Notes: generated from the sequence alone by a model not told the origin. Positions 40,819-49,919 are shown, counted from the stretch's first letter. The stretch: 64,000 nt of DNA from Marinobacterium_E sp035458585 (GCA_035458585.1 DATHZN010000056.1:1-64000), one strand, 5' to 3'. Made by a program: numbers and translations.

Positions 40819-41802
40819 GTGAACCGAGATGTTCTGTTAGAAGTGGTCAATCTATGCGTCGAGATCCCGACGCGTGACGCTGTCCTACGCCCGGTCGATA
40901 CGGTCAGTTTCGAATTGAGGCGTGGCGAAATTCTTGGTGTGGTAGGGGAGAGCGGTGCGGGTAAGTCCATGTGCGGCTCAGCCATTATGGGCCTGATTGA
41001 TCCGCCAGGTCAGATCGCGAGTGGAAAAATTCTGTTGTCGGGAGAGCGCATCGATAACCTTCCGGAGTCCGCCTGGCGGCGTATTCGGGGTAAGCGCATT
41101 GGTATGGTCTTTCAGGATCCTCTGACGAGTCTCAACCCCCTGATGCGCGTGGGCGATCAGTTGGTCGAGACTATTCGCACTCACCTACCTTTGAGTGCGT
41201 CAGAAGCGCGCCGTCGGGCCGTTGAGTCACTTGAGGAGGTGGGTATTCCGGCCGCTGCCAGTCGAATTGATGATTATCCTCACCAATTCTCGGGTGGTAT
41301 GCGTCAGCGTGTGGTCATTGCGCTCGCACTGGCGGCTGAACCAGAGTTGATAATTGCTGATGAACCGACCACCGCTCTTGATGTTAGCGTACAAGCTCAA
41401 ATCATGGCGTTGCTTAAGGATCTTTGCCACCGACGCCGCACGGCGGTAATGTTGATCACTCACGACATGGGGGTGATAGCAGAAGCAACAGACCGGGTCG
41501 CTGTGCTTTATGCTGGGCGAGTAGTGGAAATTGGTAAGACGGAAGATGTACTTGCTGATCCCGCACACCCCTATACACGGGGGTTAATGGCTTCCACGCC
41601 AGCAGCGGATGGTTCTGATGGGAGGCTCAATCAAATTCCGGGTGCGATGCCCAATCTGGTCTCTATCCCCGCCGGCTGCGCCTTTAATCCGCGCTGCGAT
41701 CAAGTAGAAGCGCGGTGTCAAAACGAGCGGCCAGAGCTTAGGTCCTGGAAGGGGCGTTCGCTAGCCTGCTGGAGATATTCTGAGTCCGAGGAGGTTTCAT
41801 GA
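40819..41802 (+). CDS. Dipeptide-type ABC ATPase (DppD-like)
   Basis: A 327-residue ATPase of the peptide/nickel importer class. Walker A GESGAGKS, signature FSGGMRQR, Walker B LIIADEPTTALD and H-loop ITHD are intact. The C-terminal oligopeptide-transporter domain has a cysteine-rich tail (CAFNPRCDQ, ARCQNER, LACW), which in DppD proteins can hold a [4Fe-4S] cluster. It starts at GTG 40819, supported by AAAGGCCGG upstream. The stop overlaps the next ATPase start by 4 bases (ATGA). It acts with the DppF-like protein as the heterodimeric motor. Confidence 0.9.
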   Translation: MNRDVLLEVVNLCVEIPTRDAVLRPVDTVSFELRRGEILGVVGESGAGKSMCGSAIMGLIDPPGQIASGKILLSGERIDNLPESAWRRIRGKRIGMVFQDPLTSLNPLMRVGDQLVETIRTHLPLSASEARRRAVESLEEVGIPAAASRIDDYPHQFSGGMRQRVVIALALAAEPELIIADEPTTALDVSVQAQIMALLKDLCHRRRTAVMLITHDMGVIAEATDRVAVLYAGRVVEIGKTEDVLADPAHPYTRGLMASTPAADGSDGRLNQIPGAMPNLVSIPAGCAFNPRCDQVEARCQNERPELRSWKGRSLACWRYSESEEVS

Positions 41803-42797
41803 TGATGCATCAGTCTCCTTTCGTGCAGGTGTCTGATCTTGGTCGAGACTTCGACCTATCCGCACCCCTGCTTTCGCGCCTGCTTGAGGGTGCCCCCAAA
41901 CGTTCTCTGACTGCTGCAAGTGGAGTGAGTTTTTCGATAGAGCGCGGAGAGACCTTCGCTCTCGTGGGTGAGAGTGGTTCAGGAAAATCGACCATCGGTA
42001 AGATGCTGGTAGGGCTGCTAGAGCCCACCTCCGGTGGCGTGACGATAGACGGAAAAGATCTGTTCGGTACGCTCGATAAAGCCTCTCGTATGGCATTGCG
42101 GCGTCGCATACAGATGATATTTCAAAACCCCTACGCCAGCCTCAATCCGCGCTGGCGTGTTGGGGATATCATTGCGGAACCGATTACTGCCTTTGGGCTT
42201 GCTGAGGGTAAGGGTGTACAGGCTAGAGTCTCTCAACTGCTTGAGCAGGTTGGCTTGAATGCCAAGGATGCCAAGAAGTACCCACATGAGTTCTCTGGCG
42301 GTCAGCGCCAACGTATTGCGATAGCCCGTGCACTTGCTTCCGAACCCGAATTTATTGTTTGCGATGAACCAACTTCGGCCCTTGATGTCTCCGTGCAGAG
42401 TCAGGTGCTCAATTTGATGCGAGATCTGCAACGTGAACTGGGCCTCGCCTACCTGTTTATCAGTCACGACCTTTCAGTGGTTCGGTATATGGCCGACAAG
42501 ATCGGTGTACTGTATCTGGGTGAGCTGGTAGAGGTGGCCGATCGCGAGACCCTCTTTGCGAAGCCGCGTCACCCTTATACGCAGATGTTAATAGATGCCG
42601 CACCGAGGATCGATGCGTTCGGCAGAACGGCCGAGCGAGCGAAAGGGGAGATACCCGACCCCATAGATCGCCCGTCGGGTTGTAGTTACCACCCACGCTG
42701 TCCAGTCGTTGAGGATATTTGCAGACGTACTGCGCCTGAGGCCCAGTTATTCGCTGATGGACGGGCACTGGTCAGCTGCCACAGAGCGAAAGAGTAG
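41799..42797 (+). CDS. Dipeptide-type ABC ATPase (DppF-like)
   Basis: A 332-residue ATPase, second motor subunit of the peptide-type importer. Walker A GESGSGKST, FQNPYASLNPR (Q-loop with the family block), signature FSGGQRQR, Walker B FIVCDEPTSALD, H-loop ISHD. The C-terminal domain has the CSYHPRCP, DICRR and SCHR cysteines typical of DppF/OppF. Two extra ATGs follow the first at 41802 and 41805. There is a strong GAGGAGG Shine-Dalgarno. It is the last gene of the operon and is followed by a clear terminator. Confidence 0.91.
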   Translation: MMMHQSPFVQVSDLGRDFDLSAPLLSRLLEGAPKRSLTAASGVSFSIERGETFALVGESGSGKSTIGKMLVGLLEPTSGGVTIDGKDLFGTLDKASRMALRRRIQMIFQNPYASLNPRWRVGDIIAEPITAFGLAEGKGVQARVSQLLEQVGLNAKDAKKYPHEFSGGQRQRIAIARALASEPEFIVCDEPTSALDVSVQSQVLNLMRDLQRELGLAYLFISHDLSVVRYMADKIGVLYLGELVEVADRETLFAKPRHPYTQMLIDAAPRIDAFGRTAERAKGEIPDPIDRPSGCSYHPRCPVVEDICRRTAPEAQLFADGRALVSCHRAKE

Positions 42798-42798
42798 G

Positions 42799-42826
42799 GC
42801 GGGCGTTTGCCCGCCAGCGTTTTTTT
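42799..42826 (+). terminator. Rho-independent terminator of the peptide-type ABC operon
   Basis: GGCGGGC (42799-42805), loop GTTT, GCCCGCC (42810-42816), then AGCG and TTTTTT (42821-42826). It starts right after the DppF-like stop and ends just before the convergent dioxygenase stop. Confidence 0.85.
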
Positions 42827-42828
42827 GA

Positions 42829-43818
42829 TTAACTCGCCTCTTTAAACGCAATCGAGGCGAGAATGCGCCGGTCTCCCTCAAAGGGTTGGCGCGCATGAAG
42901 TACAGTGTGGTTGTTGATCCACAACACGTCGCCTTTCTCCCACTTGAAGTTGACACACTTCTCATCCATCGCGGCTACCAGTTGCTCCATTACCTCAGCA
43001 TCAAGGTACTCGCCGTTGGCGGTCAGTACAGCAGTCTCTCCCTTGTTACGGCTGTCATTCCAGCCAGTGTAAACCGCCGCCAGTGAGTTAAAGAACACCT
43101 TACGGTTGGTCTCTTTATCCAAACGAACGGCGGGCAGCACGGCGGTGTAGGTTTTGACGTCGCCGTTGTCGAGCCACTCCCACTCCATGCCGGCAGCACG
43201 CATCGCCTCCTCGGCCTGCTCAGGTGTCTTTACCTGAAAGGTATCTTTCCAAGAACGACCAATTGCCGACGTCGCGTCAGTCACCTTGGGCATAACGCGG
43301 ATATAGCGTACGCCTTGCTGCTCTACCTTGGCGGCAAATTCAGGATTGAGTTCAAAGAAAGTATCGCAAATCTCGGCGGAGTGCAGAATGGAGGTTGATC
43401 CACCCACCGGTGATGGGATGTCACAATAGAAAAAGATGTAGCCGGGCGGAGTAGGCACCTGTGCCATCTCATGATGGAAAGGAATCTTCTCACTTGCCGG
43501 CGACTCATTGGCAGTCACTATGCGTGATGCGGTGACCTGCGTGCGTGGAGCCGCACCTCCGATATAAGGCATATTTTGGTAATCGGTATGATCAAGCATG
43601 CGTTCAAAGGCATCGGATGAATCGACCGGAAACCCACGAAATAGTACCGCACCGTGTTTGATTAACAGCTCGTGTAGCGCCTTACGGTTCTGGCTGATCC
43701 ACGCGAGGCTTTCAGCCTCGCTACTGACCACCTCATTTGAGGGTGGCGTGATCAGGAGTGGAAAGTCCAGACCGTTCACCTGCTTCTGTTCAGCCAGCTT
43801 TGAAATTTGGATGCTCAT
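42829..43818 (-). CDS. TauD/TfdA-family Fe(II)/2-oxoglutarate dioxygenase
   Basis: A 329-residue non-haem iron dioxygenase. The N-terminal HGAVLFRGF strand is typical of TauD/TfdA and SyrP-like enzymes. The iron site is HxE, H115 and E117 in PFHHEMAQ, with the distal His in NHTVLHAR (about H308) and the 2-oxoglutarate Arg in GDRR (about 317-318). Family members hydroxylate or cleave small acids, amino acids or natural-product intermediates. It faces away from the peptide transporter and lies 111 bases downstream of a MocA oxidoreductase in the same direction. The substrate cannot be named; it may belong to either neighbouring pathway. Confidence 0.86.
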   Translation of the reverse strand: MSIQISKLAEQKQVNGLDFPLLITPPSNEVVSSEAESLAWISQNRKALHELLIKHGAVLFRGFPVDSSDAFERMLDHTDYQNMPYIGGAAPRTQVTASRIVTANESPASEKIPFHHEMAQVPTPPGYIFFYCDIPSPVGGSTSILHSAEICDTFFELNPEFAAKVEQQGVRYIRVMPKVTDATSAIGRSWKDTFQVKTPEQAEEAMRAAGMEWEWLDNGDVKTYTAVLPAVRLDKETNRKVFFNSLAAVYTGWNDSRNKGETAVLTANGEYLDAEVMEQLVAAMDEKCVNFKWEKGDVLWINNHTVLHARQPFEGDRRILASIAFKEAS

Positions 43819-43929
43819 ATCGACTCCGGGGGGTAAAACACTTACCCAGCTATATGTATCAATTGTGTATGAATCGAACCATATCGAAAAAAAAGTTCAA
43901 TGTAAATCATTAGTGAATGAATTCTTCAA

Positions 43930-45054
43930 TCACCGATAACCTAAACCCGAATCGACGATCTCGACAGCCCGTCCACTTTTAGCTGACTCCTGAGCTGCCA
44001 AACCTAGAACGACCGCTTTGATACCGTCTTCAACACTGACATCTACTGTTGCACCCTCGGTAATTGCACGAAAAAACCCCAGGTGCTGATAGTAGGTTGA
44101 GCCATTGTGGTCGCCGGCAGCCAGCAAGGTCTCATCCACTGGAATATCCAGTTCAATCGGGCCTTTAGGGTCTCGAGGACTGATGACTAGCTTGGGTATT
44201 GGGGCTGCACCGAGAGTCTCTGCTGGCCAGAAGCGTCCTGGTCCCGGAACAAAGCACTCCAGTTTAGCCTTAGGTCCGATAGCACAAATCTCCTCCTGAT
44301 AGCGGGAGCCCTCTGCAAACATGTTCAGGTCCAGAGAGGCGCGTTTGCCATTAGCGAAATCAACGATGACAAAAGCGTTATCAATGATGTCGGGTGTTGC
44401 GCCGTTGTAGGACTCATCAAGGTGATTAACATCCTGCCCGGTCGAGGCGTAAACGCGGGTTGCTTCAGCTCCCACTATAAGGCGCATCAGATCAAAGAAG
44501 TGACAGCATTTCTCTACCAGTGTACCGCCGGTCTGGTGGTTGAAACGGTTCCAGTCCTGCACCTTTTCGAGAAACGGAAAACGGTGTTCACGAATCGAAA
44601 GCATTTTCAGGTCGCCCAGATCTCCAGCGCTTATTTGGTCTCGAAAGCGCGCGACGGGCGGCATGTAGCGGTACTCCATCGCGACCCAAACTGGCGCGGG
44701 GTGGTTGGCCGCGGCCTGATGAACTGCCTGCGCTTGTTCAACTGTGGTTACGATCGGCTTCTCAACCAAGATAGGGAGCTCTGTGCGGTTGAACAGCTGT
44801 AGGAGCTGCTCAGCGTGCTGGTAGTTCGGGGTTGCAATCACCAGAGCGTCCAGCTCAGCGTCGCTATCGAGAAGCGCTTCCAGCGAGTCAAAACAACGGG
44901 CATTGGGAACCAGTTCCAGGCTGCTGGCAAGCATTCGCTCGTCCGGTTCAGCTAGGGCAACAACTTCGGCTCCCTCGATCAGTGCCAGATTGCGAAGGTG
45001 CTCCTGTCCCATCATGCCTGAGCCAAGCAGACCGTAACGAACAACGTGTTTCAT
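43930..45054 (-). CDS. Gfo/Idh/MocA-family oxidoreductase
   Basis: A 374-residue NAD(P)-dependent dehydrogenase of the Gfo/Idh/MocA family. The Rossmann start YGLLGSGMMGQEHLRNL has the GxGxxG-type loop, and ILVEKP (E98, K99, P100) gives the conserved catalytic-site EKP. GGTLVEKCCHFFDLMRLIVG contributes the C-terminal H-x-x-D-type residues. Members oxidise inositols, sugars, amino sugars or sugar acids. It is followed upstream by a GntR regulator in the same direction. With the divergent aldo/keto reductase and TRAP transporter it suggests catabolism of a sugar-like acid. The exact substrate is unknown. Confidence 0.88.
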   Translation of the reverse strand: MKHVVRYGLLGSGMMGQEHLRNLALIEGAEVVALAEPDERMLASSLELVPNARCFDSLEALLDSDAELDALVIATPNYQHAEQLLQLFNRTELPILVEKPIVTTVEQAQAVHQAAANHPAPVWVAMEYRYMPPVARFRDQISAGDLGDLKMLSIREHRFPFLEKVQDWNRFNHQTGGTLVEKCCHFFDLMRLIVGAEATRVYASTGQDVNHLDESYNGATPDIIDNAFVIVDFANGKRASLDLNMFAEGSRYQEEICAIGPKAKLECFVPGPGRFWPAETLGAAPIPKLVISPRDPKGPIELDIPVDETLLAAGDHNGSTYYQHLGFFRAITEGATVDVSVEDGIKAVVLGLAAQESAKSGRAVEIVDSGLGYR

Positions 45055-45084
45055 TAGTTTAAAGCTCCAATTAATAGTAGATAG

Positions 45085-45798
45085 TTAACGCCAGCGAGCG
45101 ACATAACGCGCTTTGGATGGGTCAAACCAGGTGTATGAGAACTCCTCAACACGATTCTCGTTTGACCAGCTCCAGCGTTGAACTCGGGGTAAGACGGATC
45201 CCTCTGCGAGTCCAAGTGATTTGCATACCCACGCGGGGGCTTTAGCACAATCAATCTGGTCTTCAACCTTACTGATCCAGAAACCGAAGTGGGTCTCGTA
45301 GTGTAGATAGAGTGACTCATGCAGATCTTTGACTTCGAGCTTCTCGGCATGTGTTGCATTAACAAAGATCTCTTCCATCGCCACTAAACGACGATTGAGC
45401 ATACGCTCGCGACGAATACTCCAGACTGAGCCGCCCGGAAATGTTGAAGCGAGGATTGTGACATCTCGTGGTTCAACCGCTAGGGTGTTTGCTGAGGGGG
45501 CCCCTCCGCCCTCAACCAGCTCCAGGTGAAAGAATGAGTAGATCGCTTTGCCATCGGGTGCGCGCTTCACATAAGTTCCAGAGCCCTGGCGACGCTCTAT
45601 AAGGCCATCCTGCTCGAGTTTTGCCAGCGCTTTGCGAAGCGTACCCACAGCAACTCCCAGATTGGCGGCCAGCTCTGCCTCAATCGGCAGGCGGTCTCCT
45701 GCAAGCCAACGACCGGTGAGAATCTCGCGGTGAAGATACTCGCTGATCTGTTGGTAGATTGGCAATTTGTTACTAGGCTTAGTATTGCTAATCGGCAT
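45085..45798 (-). CDS. GntR-family (HutC subgroup) transcriptional regulator
   Basis: A 237-residue regulator. The winged helix (about 10-75) contains YQQISEYLHREILTGRWLAGDRLP, AANLGVAVGTLRKALAKLEQDGLIERRQGSGTYV, the GntR hallmark. The C-terminal UTRA-type ligand domain (about 95-235) contains IRRERMLNRRLVAMEEIFV. HutC-subgroup proteins sense sugars, amino acids or related metabolites and usually repress neighbours. It lies between the MocA gene (31-base gap) and the divergent aldo/keto reductase, so it is placed to control both arms of the locus. Confidence 0.9.
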   Translation of the reverse strand: MPISNTKPSNKLPIYQQISEYLHREILTGRWLAGDRLPIEAELAANLGVAVGTLRKALAKLEQDGLIERRQGSGTYVKRAPDGKAIYSFFHLELVEGGGAPSANTLAVEPRDVTILASTFPGGSVWSIRRERMLNRRLVAMEEIFVNATHAEKLEVKDLHESLYLHYETHFGFWISKVEDQIDCAKAPAWVCKSLGLAEGSVLPRVQRWSWSNENRVEEFSYTWFDPSKARYVARWR

Positions 45799-45963
45799 TG
45801 GGCGCCCTTACGCAGTGACTGGATTTGACTACTTTCGGAAATAATAACGAAAATACCTACATCATTCATTTACATTATTTCAGCTCGTTGTTAGGATCAA
45901 GCGAAATTGATTCACTATTGATACTTATTTGAGTGGCGCCGCTAAGGCGAACAGGGGTTTAAA

Positions 45964-46866
45964 ATGCAACGTGTCAGTTTAGGAAAGTCAGATCTTTCAC
46001 TGAGCCGATTGGTTTATGGTGTTTGGCGTTTGGCTGATGGTGAAGATCAGAGCACGCAAACAGTGCGCGCTAAGATTGATGCTTGTCTGGAACAGGGGAT
46101 TAGCAGCTTTGACCATGCTGACATCTACGGTGACTACGAGTGTGAGCGCCTCTTCGGTGAAGCGCTGAAAGAGCAGCCGAGTCTACGTGATTCAATGGAG
46201 CTGGTGAGCAAGTGTGATATCGCTCTAATATCAGACAAGTACCCCGGACGTCGGGTCAAGTACTATGATACGAGCGCGACTTATATTCACACAAGCGTCG
46301 AAAATAGCCTGCGACATTTACATACCGATCATCTGGATCTATTACTTATTCATCGTCCCGACCCATTCATGGACGCTGCCGAGACAGGTTCGGCGTTAGA
46401 CCAGTTGGTGGCGAGTGGTAAGGTTAAACAGATCGGGGTTTCAAATTTTCAGGTGTGGGATTGGAAGTTACTGCAACAGCATATGACGACCCCACTGGCA
46501 GTTAATCAGATAGAGATGAGCCTGCTGCACAGGGAACCCTTTACTGATGGCACGCTCTCTGCCATGCAGCTTGATGGCCTGAGCGCAATGGCTTGGTCGC
46601 CCCTGGGAGGTGGCTCTCTCTTTGGTGGGTCGCCAGCAGCCGATCGACTGCAGCCTATTTTTGCCCGGATTGAAGCGCAGCAAGGCGTTTCCAGTGACTT
46701 GGTTGCGCTCGCCTGGCTGCTGGCACACCCGGCTAAAATCTTGCCGGTGATTGGTACGAATAATCTGGAGCGCATTAAGAGCGTATCCAAAGCCCTCCAG
46801 GTTGAGCTGGATCGTGAGACCTGGTTTGAACTGCTAACCGCTGCTGCTGGACAAGAGGTGCCTTAA
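45964..46866 (+). CDS. Aldo/keto reductase (YdhF-like)
   Basis: A 300-residue NADPH-type oxidoreductase. The AKR tetrad is recognisable: D and Y in FDHADIYGDYE, K in MELVSKCDI and H in LLLIHRPDPF. GVSNFQ and VNQIEMSLLHR complete the barrel. HADIYG, LATDHLDLLLIHRPDPLMDA-like segments and the ending closely match E. coli YdhF. It is divergent from the GntR gene and followed 112 bases later by TRAP transporter genes. It probably acts on the carbonyl of the imported compound or its MocA product; that is inference. Confidence 0.87.
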   Translation: MQRVSLGKSDLSLSRLVYGVWRLADGEDQSTQTVRAKIDACLEQGISSFDHADIYGDYECERLFGEALKEQPSLRDSMELVSKCDIALISDKYPGRRVKYYDTSATYIHTSVENSLRHLHTDHLDLLLIHRPDPFMDAAETGSALDQLVASGKVKQIGVSNFQVWDWKLLQQHMTTPLAVNQIEMSLLHREPFTDGTLSAMQLDGLSAMAWSPLGGGSLFGGSPAADRLQPIFARIEAQQGVSSDLVALAWLLAHPAKILPVIGTNNLERIKSVSKALQVELDRETWFELLTAAAGQEVP

Positions 46867-46978
46867 GCGCGAGAGTGGCAATCATCGGACTGAAAGCTCG
46901 GTGGTTGCAGAGGGTGCTTCTACAACAACAGAAGTGGCAACAACTGTGACAACAACAAAAATATAACAAGGACAGTCG

Positions 46979-47494
46979 ATGAGAGCGGTTGATAAAGCAC
47001 TTGGCGCGCTGGGCTGGATAAACGATCAGGCTGCTCGGATAGGTCTGGGCATCGCCTGGGTTCTGGTTGCTGTTATGGTTGCGACCATATTGCTTCAGGT
47101 CTTCATGCGCTATGTTCTGAATAACGCCTTACCCTGGCCCGAAGAGGTGGCGCGCGCGCTAATGATTTGGATGATGGCGCTGGTCGCCGCTCCAGCCCTC
47201 CGTCGGGGCGATTTCGTCGCTATTACGCTGCTACCCGACTCACTCCCCAATGTGCTCAGTCGTCTATTGAGGCTAATACTCACCTGCGTGGCAGTTGCGA
47301 TTCTGGTTGTGCTGAGCGACATCTCTATCGACTTTTTTCAGCGTGGATTCCGTACCCGCGCTGCCAGCTTTAACCTGCCTCGTGCTTGGGTTTATCTGGC
47401 AATGGCCGTCTGTTACTTCACCATGCTTTTTGTCACCGTCGAGATGGCATTGAAGCATTTGAAAGCGCTTTTTGTTGGGGAGAAACCATCATGA
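46979..47494 (+). CDS. TRAP transporter small membrane subunit (DctQ-like)
   Basis: A 171-residue inner-membrane protein with four membrane segments (about 19-43, 60-78, 92-113 and 137-158). NNALPWPEEVARALMIWMMALVAAPALRRGDF is the DctQ family signature. AAGGA precedes the ATG. A 50-base A/C-rich leader of repeated CAACA lies upstream (46921-46970). The stop overlaps the large subunit start by 4 bases (ATGA). It forms the sodium-driven TRAP complex with DctM- and DctP-like proteins. Confidence 0.9.
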   Translation: MRAVDKALGALGWINDQAARIGLGIAWVLVAVMVATILLQVFMRYVLNNALPWPEEVARALMIWMMALVAAPALRRGDFVAITLLPDSLPNVLSRLLRLILTCVAVAILVVLSDISIDFFQRGFRTRAASFNLPRAWVYLAMAVCYFTMLFVTVEMALKHLKALFVGEKPS

Positions 47495-48783
47495 GCTTAA
47501 CCTTTTTTCTACCCCTCTTCTTGATTCTGATTCTGATTGGTATGCCAATCTTCTTTGCGATGTTGGCAGCGCCCGGCTCTATGCTGATGTTGCTGGATAT
47601 GGATCGCGATATCCCGCTGCTTTTTCGCAATATCTACAACGGTATCGACAGCTTCCCTCTGATGGCGATTCCGTTCTTTATGCTCGCGGGCGAGTTGATG
47701 AATCGTGGGGGGATTACCCTCTCGCTGGTTCACTTCAGTCAGTCGCTGTTGGGCCATATTCGTGGCGGACTGGCGCACGTTAATATTTTCAGTTCGATGC
47801 TATTCGCAGGTCTCTCCGGTAGTGCAGTTGCCGACACCAGTGCGCTGGGGTCGATGTTGATACCTGCAATGGAAAAGAATGGCTACAAGCGCAAATTTGC
47901 AGCAGCAATTACAGCCGCAAGCTCCGTTATTGGCCCAATCATACCGCCAAGCGGCATTATGATTATCTACGCCTATACCATGGAGGTGTCGGTTGCGGCG
48001 CTCTTCGCCGCAGGCCTAGTGCCGGGCTTGTTAGTGGGTGTGGCGTTGATGGCGATCACCTCAGTGATGGCGGCTAAATACGACTTCCCAATCGCGAGTA
48101 AAAAAGCGAGTTGGCGTGAGCGTGGTCAGGCAGCACGAGGCGCTTTTCTACCGCTACTAACACCGGTCATCATTCTGGGTGGAATTCTGGGCGGTATTTT
48201 TACTCCGACCGAAGCAAGTGCTATCGCCGTCGCTTATGCGCTGGTGCTGAGCCTTTTCATCACGCGTACACTGAAGTTTAAAGAGCTACCAGAGATCTTT
48301 AATAAGGCAGCGATGGCCAGTGCTGTTGTGCTGCTATTAGTCGGCGCTGCCATCGCGTTTAAAACGGTGGTGAGTCTGTCTCATGTGGCAGAGGATTTGG
48401 CGCAGTATGTGCTGGGGTTGAGCGACTCCGTCTACATTCTGCTGTTCCTGATCAATATCCTGTTATTTGTTGTCGGAATGTTCCTTGATGCGGGGCCTGC
48501 GATCATCATACTTGGGCCGATTCTGGGTCCGGTCTTCATCAGCATGGGGGTTGATCCTGTCCACTTTGCGATCATTATGAGTGTGAACCTGACTGTGGGG
48601 CTGGCAACGCCACCGATGGGGCTGGTGCTGTTTGTCGCCAGTTCGGTATCGGGAGAAAAAGTAGAGACGATAAGCCGAGCGATTCTGCCATTTCTGGCGG
48701 TCGAGATATTGGTGATATTTTTAATCACCTATTTCCCAGCTATATCGATGACGGTACCAAGATTGTTAGGGCTAGTGAACTAA
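47491..48783 (+). CDS. TRAP transporter large membrane subunit (DctM-like)
   Basis: A 430-residue inner-membrane protein with about 12 membrane segments, the ion-coupled channel of a TRAP transporter. Family blocks: GMPIFFAML, SFPLMAIPFFMLAGELMNRGG, GGLAHVNIFSSMLFAGLSGSAVADTSALGSMLIPAM, AASSVIGPIIPPSGIMIIYA, and ATPPMGLVLFVASS. ATG 47491 was chosen over a longer in-frame start because it gives the ATGA overlap with the DctQ-like gene and the family-type hydrophobic start MSLTFFLPLF. It is followed by the binding-protein gene after 54 bases. Confidence 0.93.
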   Translation: MSLTFFLPLFLILILIGMPIFFAMLAAPGSMLMLLDMDRDIPLLFRNIYNGIDSFPLMAIPFFMLAGELMNRGGITLSLVHFSQSLLGHIRGGLAHVNIFSSMLFAGLSGSAVADTSALGSMLIPAMEKNGYKRKFAAAITAASSVIGPIIPPSGIMIIYAYTMEVSVAALFAAGLVPGLLVGVALMAITSVMAAKYDFPIASKKASWRERGQAARGAFLPLLTPVIILGGILGGIFTPTEASAIAVAYALVLSLFITRTLKFKELPEIFNKAAMASAVVLLLVGAAIAFKTVVSLSHVAEDLAQYVLGLSDSVYILLFLINILLFVVGMFLDAGPAIIILGPILGPVFISMGVDPVHFAIIMSVNLTVGLATPPMGLVLFVASSVSGEKVETISRAILPFLAVEILVIFLITYFPAISMTVPRLLGLVN

Positions 48784-48837
48784 CCCTGATTTTATAACCG
48801 AGGCCTTAGCCTCACTGAGTAAAAAAGAGGAACCAAC

Positions 48838-49902
48838 ATGCTTAATAAAACTAAAAAAATGTTGAGCGCAGCGCTGGTCAGCTCAAGCATCGCGCTCTCG
48901 GGTGCAGCTATGGCTGCTGACTATAACCTGCGCGCAGTCGCTAACTCCAATGAGAATGATGAAGACTACGATGGCTTGGTAGTGTTTAAAGATTACGTTG
49001 AAGCGGCCAGCAACGGCGCTATCAAAGTCGATCTTTATATCGGTACTCAGCTCTGTGCCAACGGTACCGAGTGTCTGCAGGCGATTGAGGACGGCAGTGT
49101 CGATATCTATATTTCGACATCTGGTGGCGTAGCCAGCACTTTCCCGTACGTGCAGATGTTTGATCTGCCATACGTGATGGCGAATGACCGCGTTGCGGAA
49201 GAGGTTCTGACGGGACCCTTCGTGCGTGACCTGCGTGATCAGATACTGAAAGATTCAGATGGCGTGGTACGCCTGATGACGGTTGGCAACACCGGCGGCT
49301 GGCGCAACTTTGCGAACACCAAACGTACGCTCAAATCACCTTCAGATTTCGAAGGGTTGAAAATTCGAACAGTTGTAGCGGACCTGCCACAGGAGCTAGT
49401 CAAGGCGCTGGGTGCAAGCCCAACCCCAATCCCATGGCCAGAGCTGTTCTCAAGCTTCCAGACGGGTGTAGTTGATGGCTCTAAAAACGGTATCACCGAT
49501 ATCATGGGTATGAAATTCCCTGAGGCTGGTTTGAAATATGTAACACTCGACGGTCACGCGTACATGGCGGCGCTGTGGATGATGAATAATGAGGTGTTTA
49601 CTTCTATGCCAGAAGACATGCGTAAAGTCATTGTGGACGGATTTGCTGCGCTTCAGCAGGCCACTTTCGCAAGTCCTAAGCGTAAGTCGATTCAGGCATA
49701 TCAGGAGTTCAAAGAGATCGGCGGTGAACTCTATGTGCCAACACCAGAAGAGAAAGCGGCGCTAGCTGAAGCGGCTAAACCCGTTTACGACTGGTTCCAG
49801 ACAAACGTCCGCGAGGGAGATCGCTTCTTCAAAGCTTTCCAGGCTGCTTCTCAGGAAGCTGAAGCTAAGTTTGCCAAAGAGTATGAACGCGATCTGATGT
49901 AA
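48838..49902 (+). CDS. TRAP transporter periplasmic binding protein (DctP-like)
   Basis: A 354-residue secreted binding protein. Signal peptide 1-26 ends AMA before ADYNLRAVANSNENDEDY. The DctP pattern is clear: GLKIRTV carries the arginine that binds a substrate carboxylate, followed by LGASPTPIPWPELFSSFQTGVVDGSKNG. The substrate is therefore probably an organic or sugar acid, but the protein gives no closer identity. AGAGGAA precedes the ATG. In this operon the binding protein is last, after DctQM. A strong terminator follows. Confidence 0.91.
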   Translation: MLNKTKKMLSAALVSSSIALSGAAMAADYNLRAVANSNENDEDYDGLVVFKDYVEAASNGAIKVDLYIGTQLCANGTECLQAIEDGSVDIYISTSGGVASTFPYVQMFDLPYVMANDRVAEEVLTGPFVRDLRDQILKDSDGVVRLMTVGNTGGWRNFANTKRTLKSPSDFEGLKIRTVVADLPQELVKALGASPTPIPWPELFSSFQTGVVDGSKNGITDIMGMKFPEAGLKYVTLDGHAYMAALWMMNNEVFTSMPEDMRKVIVDGFAALQQATFASPKRKSIQAYQEFKEIGGELYVPTPEEKAALAEAAKPVYDWFQTNVREGDRFFKAFQAASQEAEAKFAKEYERDLM

Positions 49903-49919
49903 TCCAGGTCAAAGTACGG

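Noticed and set aside
45054..45365. 103-residue frame inside the GntR gene on the same strand
   Set aside because: It is an out-of-frame shadow of the well-supported GntR protein and lacks a Shine-Dalgarno.
43856..45924. Shared 8-mer ATTGATAC upstream of the dioxygenase (43856-43863, inverted) and of the aldo/keto reductase (45917-45924) as a regulator site
   Set aside because: For two upstream regions of about 110 and 165 bases, one shared 8-mer in either orientation is expected roughly half the time by chance.
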